Source: Acidobacteriota bacterium (lineage in GTDB: Bacteria; Acidobacteriota; Blastocatellia; Pyrinomonadales; Pyrinomonadaceae). From it: a stretch of 64,000 bases of DNA. Made by a program: the position numbers and the translations under genes. The notes beneath the pieces are model-generated. The model worked only from the letters and a program-made list of their open reading frames with translations. It made no database searches and was not told the DNA's origin. Location: positions 1 through 64,000 of the forward strand of contig QHXR01000022.1 in NCBI GenBank assembly GCA_003223025.1, in the 5' to 3' direction. Positions 41,004 through 49,706 of this stretch are shown here, piece after piece (the stretch's first letter is position 1; the number at the start of each line of letters is the position of its first letter).

Positions 41004-42977
41004 CGCATTCGGCGATGCGAGAAAGTTGTCGAACCACAATTGAAAGACGAGGAGCGTCCAAAGTTCCTTGTGATGCGAAGCGGCGCCCGTCTCGTGCTCG
41101 CGGATCAATTTCGTGACATAGTCCGCGTCGAATAATCCCTGTGATCTCAATCGTTCCGGCGAAAGCACGTCGTGCATCAGCGAATTCAACCGGCCTTTCA
41201 GCCACTCAGCGATCGGGATTCCGAATCCTTTCTTTGGGCGATGCAAAATATCCTGCGGAAGCAGGTCTTTCATCGCTTCCTTTAGGATCACCTTTCCACT
41301 TTTTCCGCGAAGTTTGTAATCGACCGGGATCGAAGCGGCGAATTGCGCGACGCGCGGATCGAGGAACGGAGCACGCGTTTCGAGACTGACCGCCATCGCC
41401 GCGCGATCGACCTTCGTCAGAATATCTTCGGCGAGATAAAAATTGATGTCGGCGTACTGCATACGCTCGATGACGTTGTTCGCATCCGATGCTCCGACGA
41501 GGTCGCGGACGCTTTTATAAATGTCGCCGTCGGTTTTGTCGAGAACACCCCGCGTGAAAAGTTTGTCGTGTTGATCGGTTGAGAACGACCCGAACCACGA
41601 ATGATGGCGTGCGATATCGTCGAGCTTGGCTCCTCGGATGAACCGTTTCGCTTTGTAGTCGAACGACAAATTATTCGTCGAAACAGGAAGCGCGTTTACG
41701 ATCGGTTCGATCAAACCCGAGCGAATAAATGACGGGATCGCATGGTACTTTGCCGCGACGCCGTGAGCGTAATACATCGGATATCCGGCGAACAGCTCGT
41801 CTCCGCCATCGCCGCCGAGCGCGACCGTCACATGTTTCCTCACAAAACGTGCGAGCAGAAACGTCGGGATTAGCGATCCATCGGACATCGGTTCGTCGAG
41901 CCACGTTCCGATCTCGCTGATCAGATCGCCGGCGGTGGTCGCGCTTAGTTTGTCTTCGTAGTGTTCGGTGTCGAGATGCTTGGCCACTCGACGTGCGTAT
42001 TTGGATTCGTCGAAGGAATCTTCTTCAAAGCCGATCGAGAATGTCTTGACGCGTTCTGTCGCATGCTGCGTTGCGAATGCTGCGACGGTCGATGAATCGA
42101 TTCCGCCGGAGAGGAGAATTCCAAGCGGGACATCGGACACAAGTCGCATTCTCACCGCATCCGAAAGCAGATCTTTCAGCTCGTCGGCTTTTTCGCTCAG
42201 CGTGTTTGCGTGAGATCTTCCGTCTGCCGCGAGAGAACCACCCCGTCCGCCCAAAGCGGCGGCCACCCCTCCTTCGGATGGAGGGGAGTTTTTGTTGTCC
42301 CACTGCAAATCCCAGTATCTGCGGGTTCTTACTTCACCGTTCTCGACAACGAGCATGTGAGCAGCCGGAAGTTTGCTGACGCCCTTGTATATCGACATTG
42401 GCGCCGGGACGTAGTCGAACGAGACGTAATGACGAAGTGCGTTGAGATCGAGTTCGGGTTTAACAGAAGGATGTGCGAGTAACGCTTGCGGTTCGGACGC
42501 CCAGATGAGTTTGCCGTCGAACACGCCGTAGTAGAGCGGCTTCTCGCCGAATCGATCGCGGGCGATGATCAGTTTTTTCTTTCGCGTATCCCAGAGCGAG
42601 AACGCGAACATGCCATTCACATGATCGACGAGCGCGTCGCCGTACTCTTCGTACAGGTGCGGAAGAATTTCGGTGTCGGAATTTGTCGTGAACTTGTGAC
42701 CACGTTTCTCGAGATCGGCGCGAACCTCTCGATAGTCGTAGAGCTCGCCGTTCATCATCACGATGACCGAGCGGTCGCAATTAAAAACCGGCTGATCGCC
42801 GGTCTTCAGATCGATGATCGACAACCGGCGCATTCCCAGCGCCGCCTGATCGTCGGTCCACAATCCTTCCGAATCCGGACCGCGGTGCACGATCGTCTCG
42901 CACATCGAGTGGAGCACCGCCTCGGCGTTATCGTTTGATTTGTTATCGAGGTTGAGCCAACCAGTGATGCCGCACAT
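41001..42977 (-). CDS. asnB: Asparagine synthetase (glutamine-hydrolysing) with an in-frame repeat insertion
   Basis: This protein has 658 residues. The N-terminal glutaminase starts at Cys2 (MCGITGW, HRGPDSEG, RLSIIDL, NGELYD) and the synthetase half has LLSGGIDSSTVAAF (PPi loop) and LGGDGGDELFAGYP. Residues about 229-248 (NSPPSEGGVAAALGGRGGS) are not part of the family. They are encoded by a CTCCCCTCC...GGAGGGG and GCCGCC...GGGCGGACGGGG palindromic unit typical of dispersed repeats, sitting in the linker between the two domains. It makes Asn from Asp, Gln and ATP. Position between exopolysaccharide-like genes (GT2, exporter) suggests a surface-sugar amidotransferase role is also possible. 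Confidence 0.95.
   Translation of the reverse strand: MCGITGWLNLDNKSNDNAEAVLHSMCETIVHRGPDSEGLWTDDQAALGMRRLSIIDLKTGDQPVFNCDRSVIVMMNGELYDYREVRADLEKRGHKFTTNSDTEILPHLYEEYGDALVDHVNGMFAFSLWDTRKKKLIIARDRFGEKPLYYGVFDGKLIWASEPQALLAHPSVKPELDLNALRHYVSFDYVPAPMSIYKGVSKLPAAHMLVVENGEVRTRRYWDLQWDNKNSPPSEGGVAAALGGRGGSLAADGRSHANTLSEKADELKDLLSDAVRMRLVSDVPLGILLSGGIDSSTVAAFATQHATERVKTFSIGFEEDSFDESKYARRVAKHLDTEHYEDKLSATTAGDLISEIGTWLDEPMSDGSLIPTFLLARFVRKHVTVALGGDGGDELFAGYPMYYAHGVAAKYHAIPSFIRSGLIEPIVNALPVSTNNLSFDYKAKRFIRGAKLDDIARHHSWFGSFSTDQHDKLFTRGVLDKTDGDIYKSVRDLVGASDANNVIERMQYADINFYLAEDILTKVDRAAMAVSLETRAPFLDPRVAQFAASIPVDYKLRGKSGKVILKEAMKDLLPQDILHRPKKGFGIPIAEWLKGRLNSLMHDVLSPERLRSQGLFDADYVTKLIREHETGAASHHKELWTLLVFQLWFDNFLASPNA
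42236..42290 (-). repeat. Dispersed palindromic repeat inside asnB, in frame
   Basis: The 55-base unit contains two hairpins: CTCCCCTCC / GGAGGGG and CCGCC / GGCGG, followed by GGGTGG. Units of this type (gene-encoded SPPSEGG...) are usually intergenic. Here the length keeps the reading frame. Confidence 0.72.
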
Positions 42978-43447
42978 AGAAAATATTGAGTGATGAGTGA
43001 CGAGTGACGGGGAATCGTCGAGGCCACATCAAGTGTGTCCCACCATTTCACACGAGCCACGCGTTATGTCATCAAGTCTCGGGACCTCTTAAGCCTGCGG
43101 AGCAGCCGGCCTAACTTTAGCCCCACGTGAAGCGAAGCGGAACGTGGGGTTGTTCGTAACAAATGATCCGAGCGTGTGAAACACGCGACGCGCCTGGACG
43201 CGTGTTACACACGCTCGACTCGATTTCTGGTCGCCGTTCTACACACTCCGAAGCGTCGTGTGTAGCTAAAGTTGTTCCCGCGTGCTCCGCACGCTGCGCT
43301 CTTCTTGACCGCGGTTCGACGTTCGGCCACCATCGTCACCGCGTCACCGCGTCACCGCGTCACCGCGTCACCGCGTCACCGCGTCACCGCATCACCGCGT
43401 CACCGCGTCACCGCGTGACCGCGTCACCGCGTCACCGCATCACCGCG
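42978..43447. other. 470-base gap between asnB and GT2 gene: palindromes plus minisatellite
   Basis: No gene. From 43103 there are several small palindromes: CCCCACGTGAAGCGAAGCGG...CGTGGGG, GAGCGTGTGAAACACGC with GCGTGTTACACACGCTC, ACACACTCCGAAGCGTCGTGTGT and GCGTGCTCCGCACGC. From 43334 the 8-bp minisatellite begins and continues into the 3' end of the glycosyltransferase gene. Confidence 0.75.
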
Positions 43448-43468
43448 TCACCGCGTCACCGCGTCACC
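43334..43468. repeat. 8-bp minisatellite (CGTCACCG), about 17 copies
   Basis: About 135 bases of the unit CGTCACCG with a few variants (GCATCACC at 43391 and 43438, GCGTGACC at 43416). It overlaps the last 21 bases of the glycosyltransferase gene, including its stop codon. On the coding strand each unit contains TGA, and as 8 is not a multiple of 3 all frames hit a stop within three units. Confidence 0.92.
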
Positions 43469-44467
43469 ATCAAATCCCACTCGCTCCCTCACCGCATATA
43501 TCGCCTTGTCCTGAGACTCGTGATACGTCCGCACGAGCAACTCCGCCAGCAATCCCATGAGGAAGAACTGGATCGAGATCGCGAACATTACGATGCATAG
43601 GATCGGCAGAGGCGTCTCTACAAAATCTGCATGGAACTGCGGGAGGCCGAGGCGGTTCGCGAATTTCAAAAACACTGCATAGATTCCTGACAACACAGAC
43701 GCCGCGAACGCGAGCATGCCGGCCCTGCCGAAAACATAGATCGGCTTCGTGTGATACTCGGCCATGAACTTGATCGTCATCAGATCGAAGATAACTTTGA
43801 TCGTCCGCGAGATCCCGTACTTCGATTTGCCCATCGTGCGGGCGTGATGATCGACGGGAATTTCAGTGACGCGTGCTCCCGCCCACGAAGCATAGATCGG
43901 GATGAAGCGATGCATTTCGCCGTAGAGCTTTACGTCCTGGATCACCTCGCGTCGATAGGCTTTCAACGAACAGCCGTAGTCGTGCAACGGAACTCCGCCG
44001 ATCCAAGAGATGACGCGGTTCGCGATCTGCGACGGGATCTTGCGCGAGATCATCTTGTCTTGACGATTCTTCCGCCAACCAGAAACGACATCGTACCCTT
44101 CGTCTAATTTTTCGAGTAATCGTTTTATGTCAGCCGGATCGTTTTGCAGATCGGCATCCATCGGGATAAGGATGTCGCCTTTTGCCGCATCGATGCCGGC
44201 GCTCATCGCGGCAGTCTGTCCGTAATTTCTTCGAAGCGAGATCACGCGAACTCGATCATCAGTCGCCGCGATCTCTTTCAAGACCTCGAGCGATCGATCG
44301 GTCGACCCGTCATCGACGTAGATCACCTCAGCGGATTTTCCCAGCGCGTCCAGCGCGGCTCGGATCTTTTCGTGCATCGGACGGAGGTTATCTTCTTCGT
44401 CCAGCACAGGTAGAAAAAGTGAAAGCTCGGGGTTGGTTTGGTTGTGTGTGATCTCTCTCGAATCCAT
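43448..44467 (-). CDS. GT2-family glycosyltransferase (DPM1/ArnC type)
   Basis: This protein has 339 residues from ATG 44467. The GT-A core covers residues 15-240: LSLFLPVLDEEDNL, VIYVDDGSTD (DxD-type), RRNYGQTAAMSAGI, PMDADLQNDP (metal DAD), VSGWRKNRQD and GCSLKAYRR. Two C-terminal transmembrane segments follow (AGMLAFAASVLSGIYAVFL and ILCIVMFAISIQFFLMGLL). It would transfer a sugar from a nucleotide donor to polyprenyl phosphate or a lipid at the inner membrane. The final residues (DGDAVTR) and stop codon come from the minisatellite. It stands head-to-head with the ABC exporter gene. Confidence 0.92.
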   Translation of the reverse strand: MDSREITHNQTNPELSLFLPVLDEEDNLRPMHEKIRAALDALGKSAEVIYVDDGSTDRSLEVLKEIAATDDRVRVISLRRNYGQTAAMSAGIDAAKGDILIPMDADLQNDPADIKRLLEKLDEGYDVVSGWRKNRQDKMISRKIPSQIANRVISWIGGVPLHDYGCSLKAYRREVIQDVKLYGEMHRFIPIYASWAGARVTEIPVDHHARTMGKSKYGISRTIKVIFDLMTIKFMAEYHTKPIYVFGRAGMLAFAASVLSGIYAVFLKFANRLGLPQFHADFVETPLPILCIVMFAISIQFFLMGLLAELLVRTYHESQDKAIYAVRERVGFDGDAVTR

Positions 44468-44548
44468 CTCAAATGACAAAGTACATAATTTAGACCTTTC
44501 AACCGCGAAAATACAGCGGCCCAAAGTCATTGTGCTAAATTCCTTGTA

Positions 44549-46330
44549 GTGAACATTTGGCAGATCATCGCCAGGCTCGGGCCGTTTGTACGACCGTATA
44601 AATGGCTTGTCATCTCATCGCTGCTGCTGACGATGCTCGGTGCGCTCGCGGCTCAGGTGAATCCGCTTGTGCTCAGATACACGGTCGATTCCGTTGAGCA
44701 GATGATGAAAGCCGGAAGGACGGCGCACGAGAGCACGTCATTGCTTTTATTCATTTCGGCCATTCTTTTTGGCAAAGAACTGATCAACATCGCTGTGAAA
44801 TACGGCCAGAGCATGATCGGCGAAAATCTGCGCGTAAAACTTTCGAGCGCCCTTGCGCAGTACGCGATCGAAAGAATTCTCACCTACAAATATGCTTTCT
44901 ACGCGTCGGATGAAAACGCGACCGGAAAGCTGCAAACCCGCATCGATCGCGGAGTCGAAAGTCTCACAGGATTCGTCCAGAACATTTTTATCGATCTGCT
45001 CCCGCTCTTTGCGAACGCCGCGCTCGCGCTCGTTCTGATGTATTCGCAGAATATTTATGTCGGTATCGTCGCGTCGGTCGTGATGCCGGTCTATTTTATT
45101 TTGAGTTGGAGACAAGCGTCGCTGCTAAAAGGAGTGCGACGAGGATTGCGTGCACTGCGCGAGCAGAAGACCAACGGACTTTTCAACATCATCGAATCGA
45201 TCATCGTAATCAAATCGTTCGTCCGCGAGGAGTACGAACGCGACAAACAGTATCAACTTCAGCAGGACCTCATCCGCGCGCAGCTCAAGCAGCGAAAGAC
45301 GAATTACGCATTCGATGCGATGAAAACTTTCGCAGAGCAGGTCGGCGTTACGTTGATCATCATCCTTACGGCTTACCTCGTGCTCGATCAGCAGATGACG
45401 ATCGGTGCGATCATGTTTCACATTCTTCTTTTCAACAATGTCTCGGCACCGATCCGTCAGCTTCATCGGATCTACGATCAGATGAATGAAGCTCTGACAT
45501 ATGCCGAAGGATTTTTCGAGATACTCGACGCCGATGACGCGATCGAAGAGAGCGGAAATATCACGGCAGACGCACTGAAAGGCGAGTTCGTTTTGAAGCA
45601 TGTCGACTTCGTTTATCCGAACGGCACGCAGGCGCTGTGGGATGTGAATATGACGATCCCGGCGGGGAAGACGGTCGCGTTCGTGGGACTTTCCGGGGCA
45701 GGGAAATCGACGTTGCTGAATTTGCTCTGCAAATTCTACGCACCGACGCGCGGTGAGATATGTCTCGACGGACACGATCTGCAGGAATACGACACGCATC
45801 TTCTCCGTCGAAGCATCGGGCTCGTGCTTCAAAAAAATCACATCTTCCGCGGATCGATCGAAGAGAACATTCGATACGGTTTCATGCGAGCGACGTTCGA
45901 TGAAGTCGTCGCGGCGGCGAAAAAAGCGTACCTGCATGATCAGATCGAGAAGCTGCCGAACGGCTACGCGAGCGAAGCGCAATCGCTTTCCGGCGGACAG
46001 CAGCAGCGGATCGCGATCGCGAGATTATTTCTCAAAGATCCATCGGTGATATTTCTCGATGAACCGACGGCGAGTCTCGACGCGATCGCGACGGAGCAGA
46101 TCAAGAACAGCCTCGACGCGATCAAGGAGCGGCGGACCGTAGTCGTCATTTCACACAGCATTTCGCAGATCATCGATTCGGACGTAATCTATGTTTTGAA
46201 AGAAGGCCGCGTCGTCGAGATCGGAACACATGACGAGCTTTATGATCGTCACGGAACTTATTTCGAAATCTTCAACGCATCCGCGCGCAGTCTTAACCTC
46301 GATAAGATCGCGCAAACACTGGACGGATAA
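44549..46330 (+). CDS. ABC exporter, MsbA-like (fused permease and ATPase)
   Basis: This protein has 593 residues from GTG 44549. The first 330 residues carry six transmembrane segments of the ABC exporter type (first two YKWLVISSLLLTMLGALAA and LLLFISAILFGKELI). The ATPase has Walker A GLSGAGKST, Q-loop VLQKNHIFRGSI, signature LSGGQQQR, Walker B VIFLDEPTASLD and the H-loop VISHS. It acts as a homodimer pumping lipids or drugs outward. The divergent GT2 gene (81 bases away) suggests a lipid-linked sugar as substrate. The asparaginase-family gene follows at 5 bases. Confidence 0.93.
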   Translation: MNIWQIIARLGPFVRPYKWLVISSLLLTMLGALAAQVNPLVLRYTVDSVEQMMKAGRTAHESTSLLLFISAILFGKELINIAVKYGQSMIGENLRVKLSSALAQYAIERILTYKYAFYASDENATGKLQTRIDRGVESLTGFVQNIFIDLLPLFANAALALVLMYSQNIYVGIVASVVMPVYFILSWRQASLLKGVRRGLRALREQKTNGLFNIIESIIVIKSFVREEYERDKQYQLQQDLIRAQLKQRKTNYAFDAMKTFAEQVGVTLIIILTAYLVLDQQMTIGAIMFHILLFNNVSAPIRQLHRIYDQMNEALTYAEGFFEILDADDAIEESGNITADALKGEFVLKHVDFVYPNGTQALWDVNMTIPAGKTVAFVGLSGAGKSTLLNLLCKFYAPTRGEICLDGHDLQEYDTHLLRRSIGLVLQKNHIFRGSIEENIRYGFMRATFDEVVAAAKKAYLHDQIEKLPNGYASEAQSLSGGQQQRIAIARLFLKDPSVIFLDEPTASLDAIATEQIKNSLDAIKERRTVVVISHSISQIIDSDVIYVLKEGRVVEIGTHDELYDRHGTYFEIFNASARSLNLDKIAQTLDG

Positions 46331-46335
46331 TTCTT

Positions 46336-47385
46336 ATGATCGACCGACGAAAATTCTTACAACTTCCGCTGGCTGGTATTCCGCTCATGCTGCTAAGCAA
46401 AGTCTCCGCGCAGCAAGGTTTTCCTATCGTTTCGACATCGAAAGTCAAAACGCCCGTCATTGTCTCCACCTGGGATGCGGGTGTGACTGCGAACAATGGC
46501 GGATGGCCCGTTCTGCAGAAAGGCGGACGGGCTCTGGATGCGGTTGAAGCAGCGGGACGAGCCTCGGAAGACGAGCCGAGCTGCTGCGTCGGTCTGTCGG
46601 CCTGGCCTGATCGTGACGGCAAAGTCACACTCGACTCTTGCATCATGGACGGCAACGGAGATTGCGGCGGCGTCTCATTCCTCGAGCGGATCAAACATCC
46701 GGTCTCAGTTGCGCGAAAGGTGATGGAGAAAACTCCGCACGTGCTCCTTTCGGGGGAAGGTGCGCAGAAGTTTGCACTCGCGAACGGATTTCCGCTCGAA
46801 GATGGAAAGCTCTCGCCCGATGCGGAGAAAGAATGGAAAGAGTGGTTAAAGAAATCCGAATATAAGCCGTGGTCCGATCCGGCATTCAAACCGCCCGCGG
46901 GAACTGTGTCGCAATTTTCTCCGATGCAATTTACAAACGGCCTGCCGACTCACGACACGATGGGAACGGTGGCGATGGATTCGACCGGCAAGTTTGCCGG
47001 CATGGTGACGACGAGCGGGTTGGCTTTTAAGATGCGCGGTCGTGTCGGCGATTCGCCGATCATCGGTGCAGGTCTGTTCGTTGATAATGAGGTCGGGGCC
47101 GCGACAAGTTCGGGCGTCGGCGAAGAAGTGATCCGCATCTGCGGAACGCACACTGTCATCGAGCAGATGCGCATGGGGCGAACGCCGGAAATGGCGTGCA
47201 AAGAGGCCGTCCGCCGGATCGTGAGGCGTGATCCGGAGAAGTCGAAGGAAATTCAAGTCGGATTTCTCGCACTCTCGAGAACAGGGGAGGTTGGTGCGTT
47301 CTCGATCACGAAGGGATTCACTTACGCCGTGCGGAGTGAGGATTTTCCGAAGGGAAGAATCTTCGAGGCAGACAGCTGGTTTTGA
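46336..47385 (+). CDS. Exported Ntn hydrolase of the glycosylasparaginase/isoaspartyl peptidase family
   Basis: This protein has 349 residues. A Tat-like signal (IDRRKFLQLPLAGIPLMLL) leads it; the twin Arg is followed by KFL. The family core is STWDAGVTANNGG, GRALDAVEAAGRASE, CVGLSAWPDRDG, LDSCIMDGNGDCGGV and GEGAQKFA. The autocleavage site is THDTMGTVAMD, the Thr becoming the new N-terminus, followed by TTSGLAFKMRGRVGDSPIIGAG, here split around KMRGRVGDSP. Such enzymes cleave the GlcNAc-Asn bond or isoaspartyl peptides. The lengths of the chain and the KVMEKTPHVLLSGE piece favour glycosylasparaginase. It lies just behind the ABC exporter. Confidence 0.93.
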   Translation: MIDRRKFLQLPLAGIPLMLLSKVSAQQGFPIVSTSKVKTPVIVSTWDAGVTANNGGWPVLQKGGRALDAVEAAGRASEDEPSCCVGLSAWPDRDGKVTLDSCIMDGNGDCGGVSFLERIKHPVSVARKVMEKTPHVLLSGEGAQKFALANGFPLEDGKLSPDAEKEWKEWLKKSEYKPWSDPAFKPPAGTVSQFSPMQFTNGLPTHDTMGTVAMDSTGKFAGMVTTSGLAFKMRGRVGDSPIIGAGLFVDNEVGAATSSGVGEEVIRICGTHTVIEQMRMGRTPEMACKEAVRRIVRRDPEKSKEIQVGFLALSRTGEVGAFSITKGFTYAVRSEDFPKGRIFEADSWF

Positions 47386-47410
47386 TCTCGCCAAATGTTT
47401 GAAAAGAAAG

Positions 47411-47495
47411 TGCCCGCGAAATACGCGAAAGGACGCGAAAAAAAGAAGGTAAAATCTTTTCTTTATTTCGCGTCTTTTCGCGTATTTCGCGGGCA
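47411..47495. repeat. GCCCGCGAAATACGCG hairpin family, copy D
   Basis: Arms TGCCCGCGAAATACGCGAAA and TTTCGCGTATTTCGCGGGCA (the inner part differs by AAGGACGCGAAA and TTTCGCGTCTT). It lies between the convergent asparaginase-family and HIT genes. Confidence 0.92.
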
Positions 47496-47504
47496 GAACT
47501 TCTT

Positions 47505-47837
47505 TTAGATCTTGGTGTCAGGTTTGATCTGTTTGCCGGAATTCACATGAAAGTGTAGATGTTTCGAATCCTGGTACTCGCCCAGATTCGTCAGCACACG
47601 CGCCGCACCTTTCTCGCCGATCACTTTTGCTGCGACAGTTTTTACGACCTCGAGAAGTTCGTCGAGCATCTTCGTGTCGACCGTTAACAGAGAATCGATA
47701 TGGTGTTTTGGAATGACGACGATGTGCGTTTCCCAGAACGGGCGGGTGTGATGAAAGGCGAGAACATTCTCGGTCTCGAAAACCTTCTCGACCGATGTCT
47801 TGCCTGAGAGCACTTCTTCGCAGTAGAAATCTTGCAT
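47505..47837 (-). CDS. HIT-domain nucleotide-binding protein
   Basis: This protein has 110 residues. It carries the triad motif HLHFHVNSG near residue 95 (HxHxHxx), plus TENVLAFHHTRPFWETHIVVIPKHHIDSL in the middle (split as VLAFHHTRPF and HIVVIPKHH). It resembles Hint-type HIT proteins, which hydrolyse AMP-lysine or other adenylates. Two of the three histidines of the H-x-H-x-H motif are followed by VNS, not the usual V-x-x Gly, so the activity is likely but unproven. The neighbour is the methyltransferase gene at 47971 on the same strand. Confidence 0.9.
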   Translation of the reverse strand: MQDFYCEEVLSGKTSVEKVFETENVLAFHHTRPFWETHIVVIPKHHIDSLLTVDTKMLDELLEVVKTVAAKVIGEKGAARVLTNLGEYQDSKHLHFHVNSGKQIKPDTKI

Positions 47838-47861
47838 CAGTTTTTCTTTTCGCGGTCTGGC

Positions 47862-47953
47862 TTTGTTCGTGTGATTTCGTGTTACTTAGTGGTTCCAGTT
47901 CTGAAACGGGCACGACTGAAACCACCAAATCACACGAAATCACACAAAACAAG
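47862..47953. repeat. TTAGTGGTTCCAGT inverted repeat, copy 1
   Basis: Left part TTGTTCGTGTGATTTCGTGT then TTAGTGGTTCCAGT; right part ACTGAAACCACCAA then ATCACACGAAATCACACAA. Related sequence is at 57815-57908. It overlaps the end of the HIT gene's promoter side. Confidence 0.8.
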
Positions 47954-47970
47954 AAACACTCTGCGCGCAG

Positions 47971-48798
47971 TCAGGCTCTTCTAGCCACCACAACGATAGA
48001 AACGCCAAACGGAAAATTGAAATTCTTTAGCCAAAACCTTTCGGCTGAAAAAAGCTTGCCGAAGATTCCGTTAAGAGCCGAGACGTTCACGTTGTTCTCA
48101 GACTCCGGTTTGATTCCCGTCAGACGCATCAGCGTTCGACCGCCGAGTATCGGTGCGAAGAATGTCCAGTTCGCGTAGGTCGCTCGTTCAACTGTGAACC
48201 CAGCTTTCTCCAATCGTTCGACTATCTCTCGTTTCGTGTACCTGATCCGGTGATTTGAAATGTCGTCCTGAACGCCCCACAACCACATGAACGCCGGAAC
48301 AAAGATCAGCGAATGGCCGCCGCGCTTCGTGACGCGGAACATTTCCTTTAGTCCCTCGATGTCGTCATCGAGATGTTCGACGACATCGAGGGCGGTCGTG
48401 ACATCGAACGTTTCATCGGCGTAGGGAAGCGTCTCGGCCAATCCTTTCTGAACCTTTAAGCCCTTTCGACGACAGAACTCGAGAGCGTCATCTGATACGT
48501 CGACTCCTTCAGCCTCGCCGAATTGCGAGAGCATCTCGAGATTCGCACCCGTCCCGCAACCGACATCGAGGATTCGTATCGTAGCGCCGGCGTCCCGCCG
48601 GCTGTCGCGATCGCGTCCCGCGGTCGCGTTGAGGCCGGGACGGCCTCGAGACAGCCGCCGGGACGGCGGCGTTACGATGTCTCGCAAGAATGTTTCGAGA
48701 ATCGCGCGGCGTCCGACGAACCACCAATGCGAATCCTCGACGCGATCCATGATCGCGTACGTATGCTGCTGCATTTCCTGAGGTAGTGTCGAACTCAT
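47971..48798 (-). CDS. Class I SAM-dependent methyltransferase with an in-frame palindrome insertion
   Basis: This protein has 275 residues. The typical family start is present (MDRVEDSHWWFVGRRAILETF), then motif I ILDVGCGTGANLEML, the acidic VDVSDDALEFCRRKG, ALDVVEHLDDDIEGL and FRVTKRGGHSLIFVP. In relatives only about 10 residues part RRAILETFLRD from ILDVGCG. Here there are about 45, encoded by 48581-48675, an Arg/Gly/Asp/Ala-rich segment that is a GC-rich nested palindrome (see that entry). The frame is kept. The N-terminus, 100-plus residues before the SAM motif, is thus lengthened. Substrate unknown. Confidence 0.88.
   Translation of the reverse strand: MSSTLPQEMQQHTYAIMDRVEDSHWWFVGRRAILETFLRDIVTPPSRRLSRGRPGLNATAGRDRDSRRDAGATIRILDVGCGTGANLEMLSQFGEAEGVDVSDDALEFCRRKGLKVQKGLAETLPYADETFDVTTALDVVEHLDDDIEGLKEMFRVTKRGGHSLIFVPAFMWLWGVQDDISNHRIRYTKREIVERLEKAGFTVERATYANWTFFAPILGGRTLMRLTGIKPESENNVNVSALNGIFGKLFSAERFWLKNFNFPFGVSIVVVARRA
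48581..48675 (-). repeat. Nested palindromic repeat inside the methyltransferase gene, in frame
   Basis: Outer arms GTAGCGCCGGCGTCCCGCCG (continuing GCTGTC) and GACAGCCGCCGGGACGGCGG (continuing CGTTAC) are near-perfect inverted copies. Inside are CGCGATCGCG and GAGGCCGGGACGGCCTC. The architecture is that of the intergenic elements of this genome. The length (about 96 bases) keeps the frame and codes for about 32 residues. Confidence 0.85.
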
Positions 48799-48855
48799 AA
48801 GACTAGTTTGTCATAAGTCCCATGGGTCCTATATGACCTATGAGACCTATGGCGA

Positions 48856-49500
48856 TCAGCGTTGTCGTAATCCCAACAACTCGCTCGCCCTCGGACCCGG
48901 ATTCGTGTCGAGTATCAGACTGTAATTATCGCGAAGGCGTGAACGGATCCCTTCTTCGTTCAGGAAGCATCCGCGCTCCGCTTCGCGTCCGAGGATCAGC
49001 AATTCGATCCCTTCTTCGATGTACTCATCGCGAGCGATGCAGAGCATGTATTCGCCCGCGGTCCGGTGAGCTTCCCACTCGAGCTCGTAAAGCGTGGGAT
49101 CGAAAAGACTGAGCGGGTTCACGTCCGCATCGGAAAAGCTCGCGATCGTTTGCGCAAAATCGAATGCGTGACGGCCCTCGTGAACGAACGTGCCTTCGCA
49201 TCCGCGCTGTCCGCCGGTGTCGATCGTCTCCTCGGCGATCGCGATGTAGATCTCATCGAATGCTTCTTCGATACTAAGTCGCTCGTCTTCGATCCGGTCA
49301 TTCGTGTCGCCGTTATCGACCAGACCCGTGACACCGGACGCGTTGACCTCAGCGACCGGCTTCACCCGAATGTGCATCTTCGAGTCGAGGATGAGCTTAG
49401 CGATGTCGCGGTGCGAATCGTTGCCCTTATCGAGGATGACGTCGAATGCATCTTCGATCGATTGACGGTATTTCTTCGCGATTCCTTTTTCGAACTTCAT
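48856..49500 (-). CDS. Protein with HExxH motif, putative metallopeptidase-like, unknown function
   Basis: This protein has 214 residues from ATG 49500; the frame is open upstream, but that segment lies in a repeat. It contains FVHEGRHAFDFAQTI near residue 110. This HExxH zinc motif is followed by a conserved second acidic region (LYELEWEAHRTAGEYMLCIA) that could give the third ligand (Glu). The rest is hydrophilic with no signal peptide, so it should be cytoplasmic. Similar stand-alone HExxH proteins occur in Acidobacteria without a known role. I cannot name the family. Confidence 0.72.
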   Translation of the reverse strand: MKFEKGIAKKYRQSIEDAFDVILDKGNDSHRDIAKLILDSKMHIRVKPVAEVNASGVTGLVDNGDTNDRIEDERLSIEEAFDEIYIAIAEETIDTGGQRGCEGTFVHEGRHAFDFAQTIASFSDADVNPLSLFDPTLYELEWEAHRTAGEYMLCIARDEYIEEGIELLILGREAERGCFLNEEGIRSRLRDNYSLILDTNPGPRASELLGLRQR

Positions 49501-49507
49501 TGGTTTT

Positions 49508-49619
49508 TTACCGCCGAGACGCGGAGACGCAGAGATGAATAAACACTTTCCAAAACTCGACTCGAAATTGTCTGTCGACGCCCAAATGAATATCTCAGCG
49601 TCTCGGTGTCTCGGCGGTT
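49508..49619. repeat. Inverted repeat ACCGCCGAGACGC
   Basis: Left arm ACCGCCGAGACGCGGAGACG, right arm CGTCTCGGTGTCTCGGCGGT, with GCAGAGATGAATAA and ATATCTCAGC nearby. The loop is about 65 bases. It separates the HExxH gene from the methyltransferase gene upstream. Confidence 0.83.
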
Positions 49620-49706
49620 CAAAGCAGTCTCCCAAATCCGCACCAACTGTTCCGATTATGCCGGATGATATCGACGTCACCAGCTTTGATCTCTTCCCAC
49701 CAACTC

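Noticed and set aside
43334-43468. A CRISPR array at the 8-bp repeat (and at the 9-bp arrays near 22040)
   Set aside because: Unit length is 8 or 9 bases with no spacers, and no cas genes are near.
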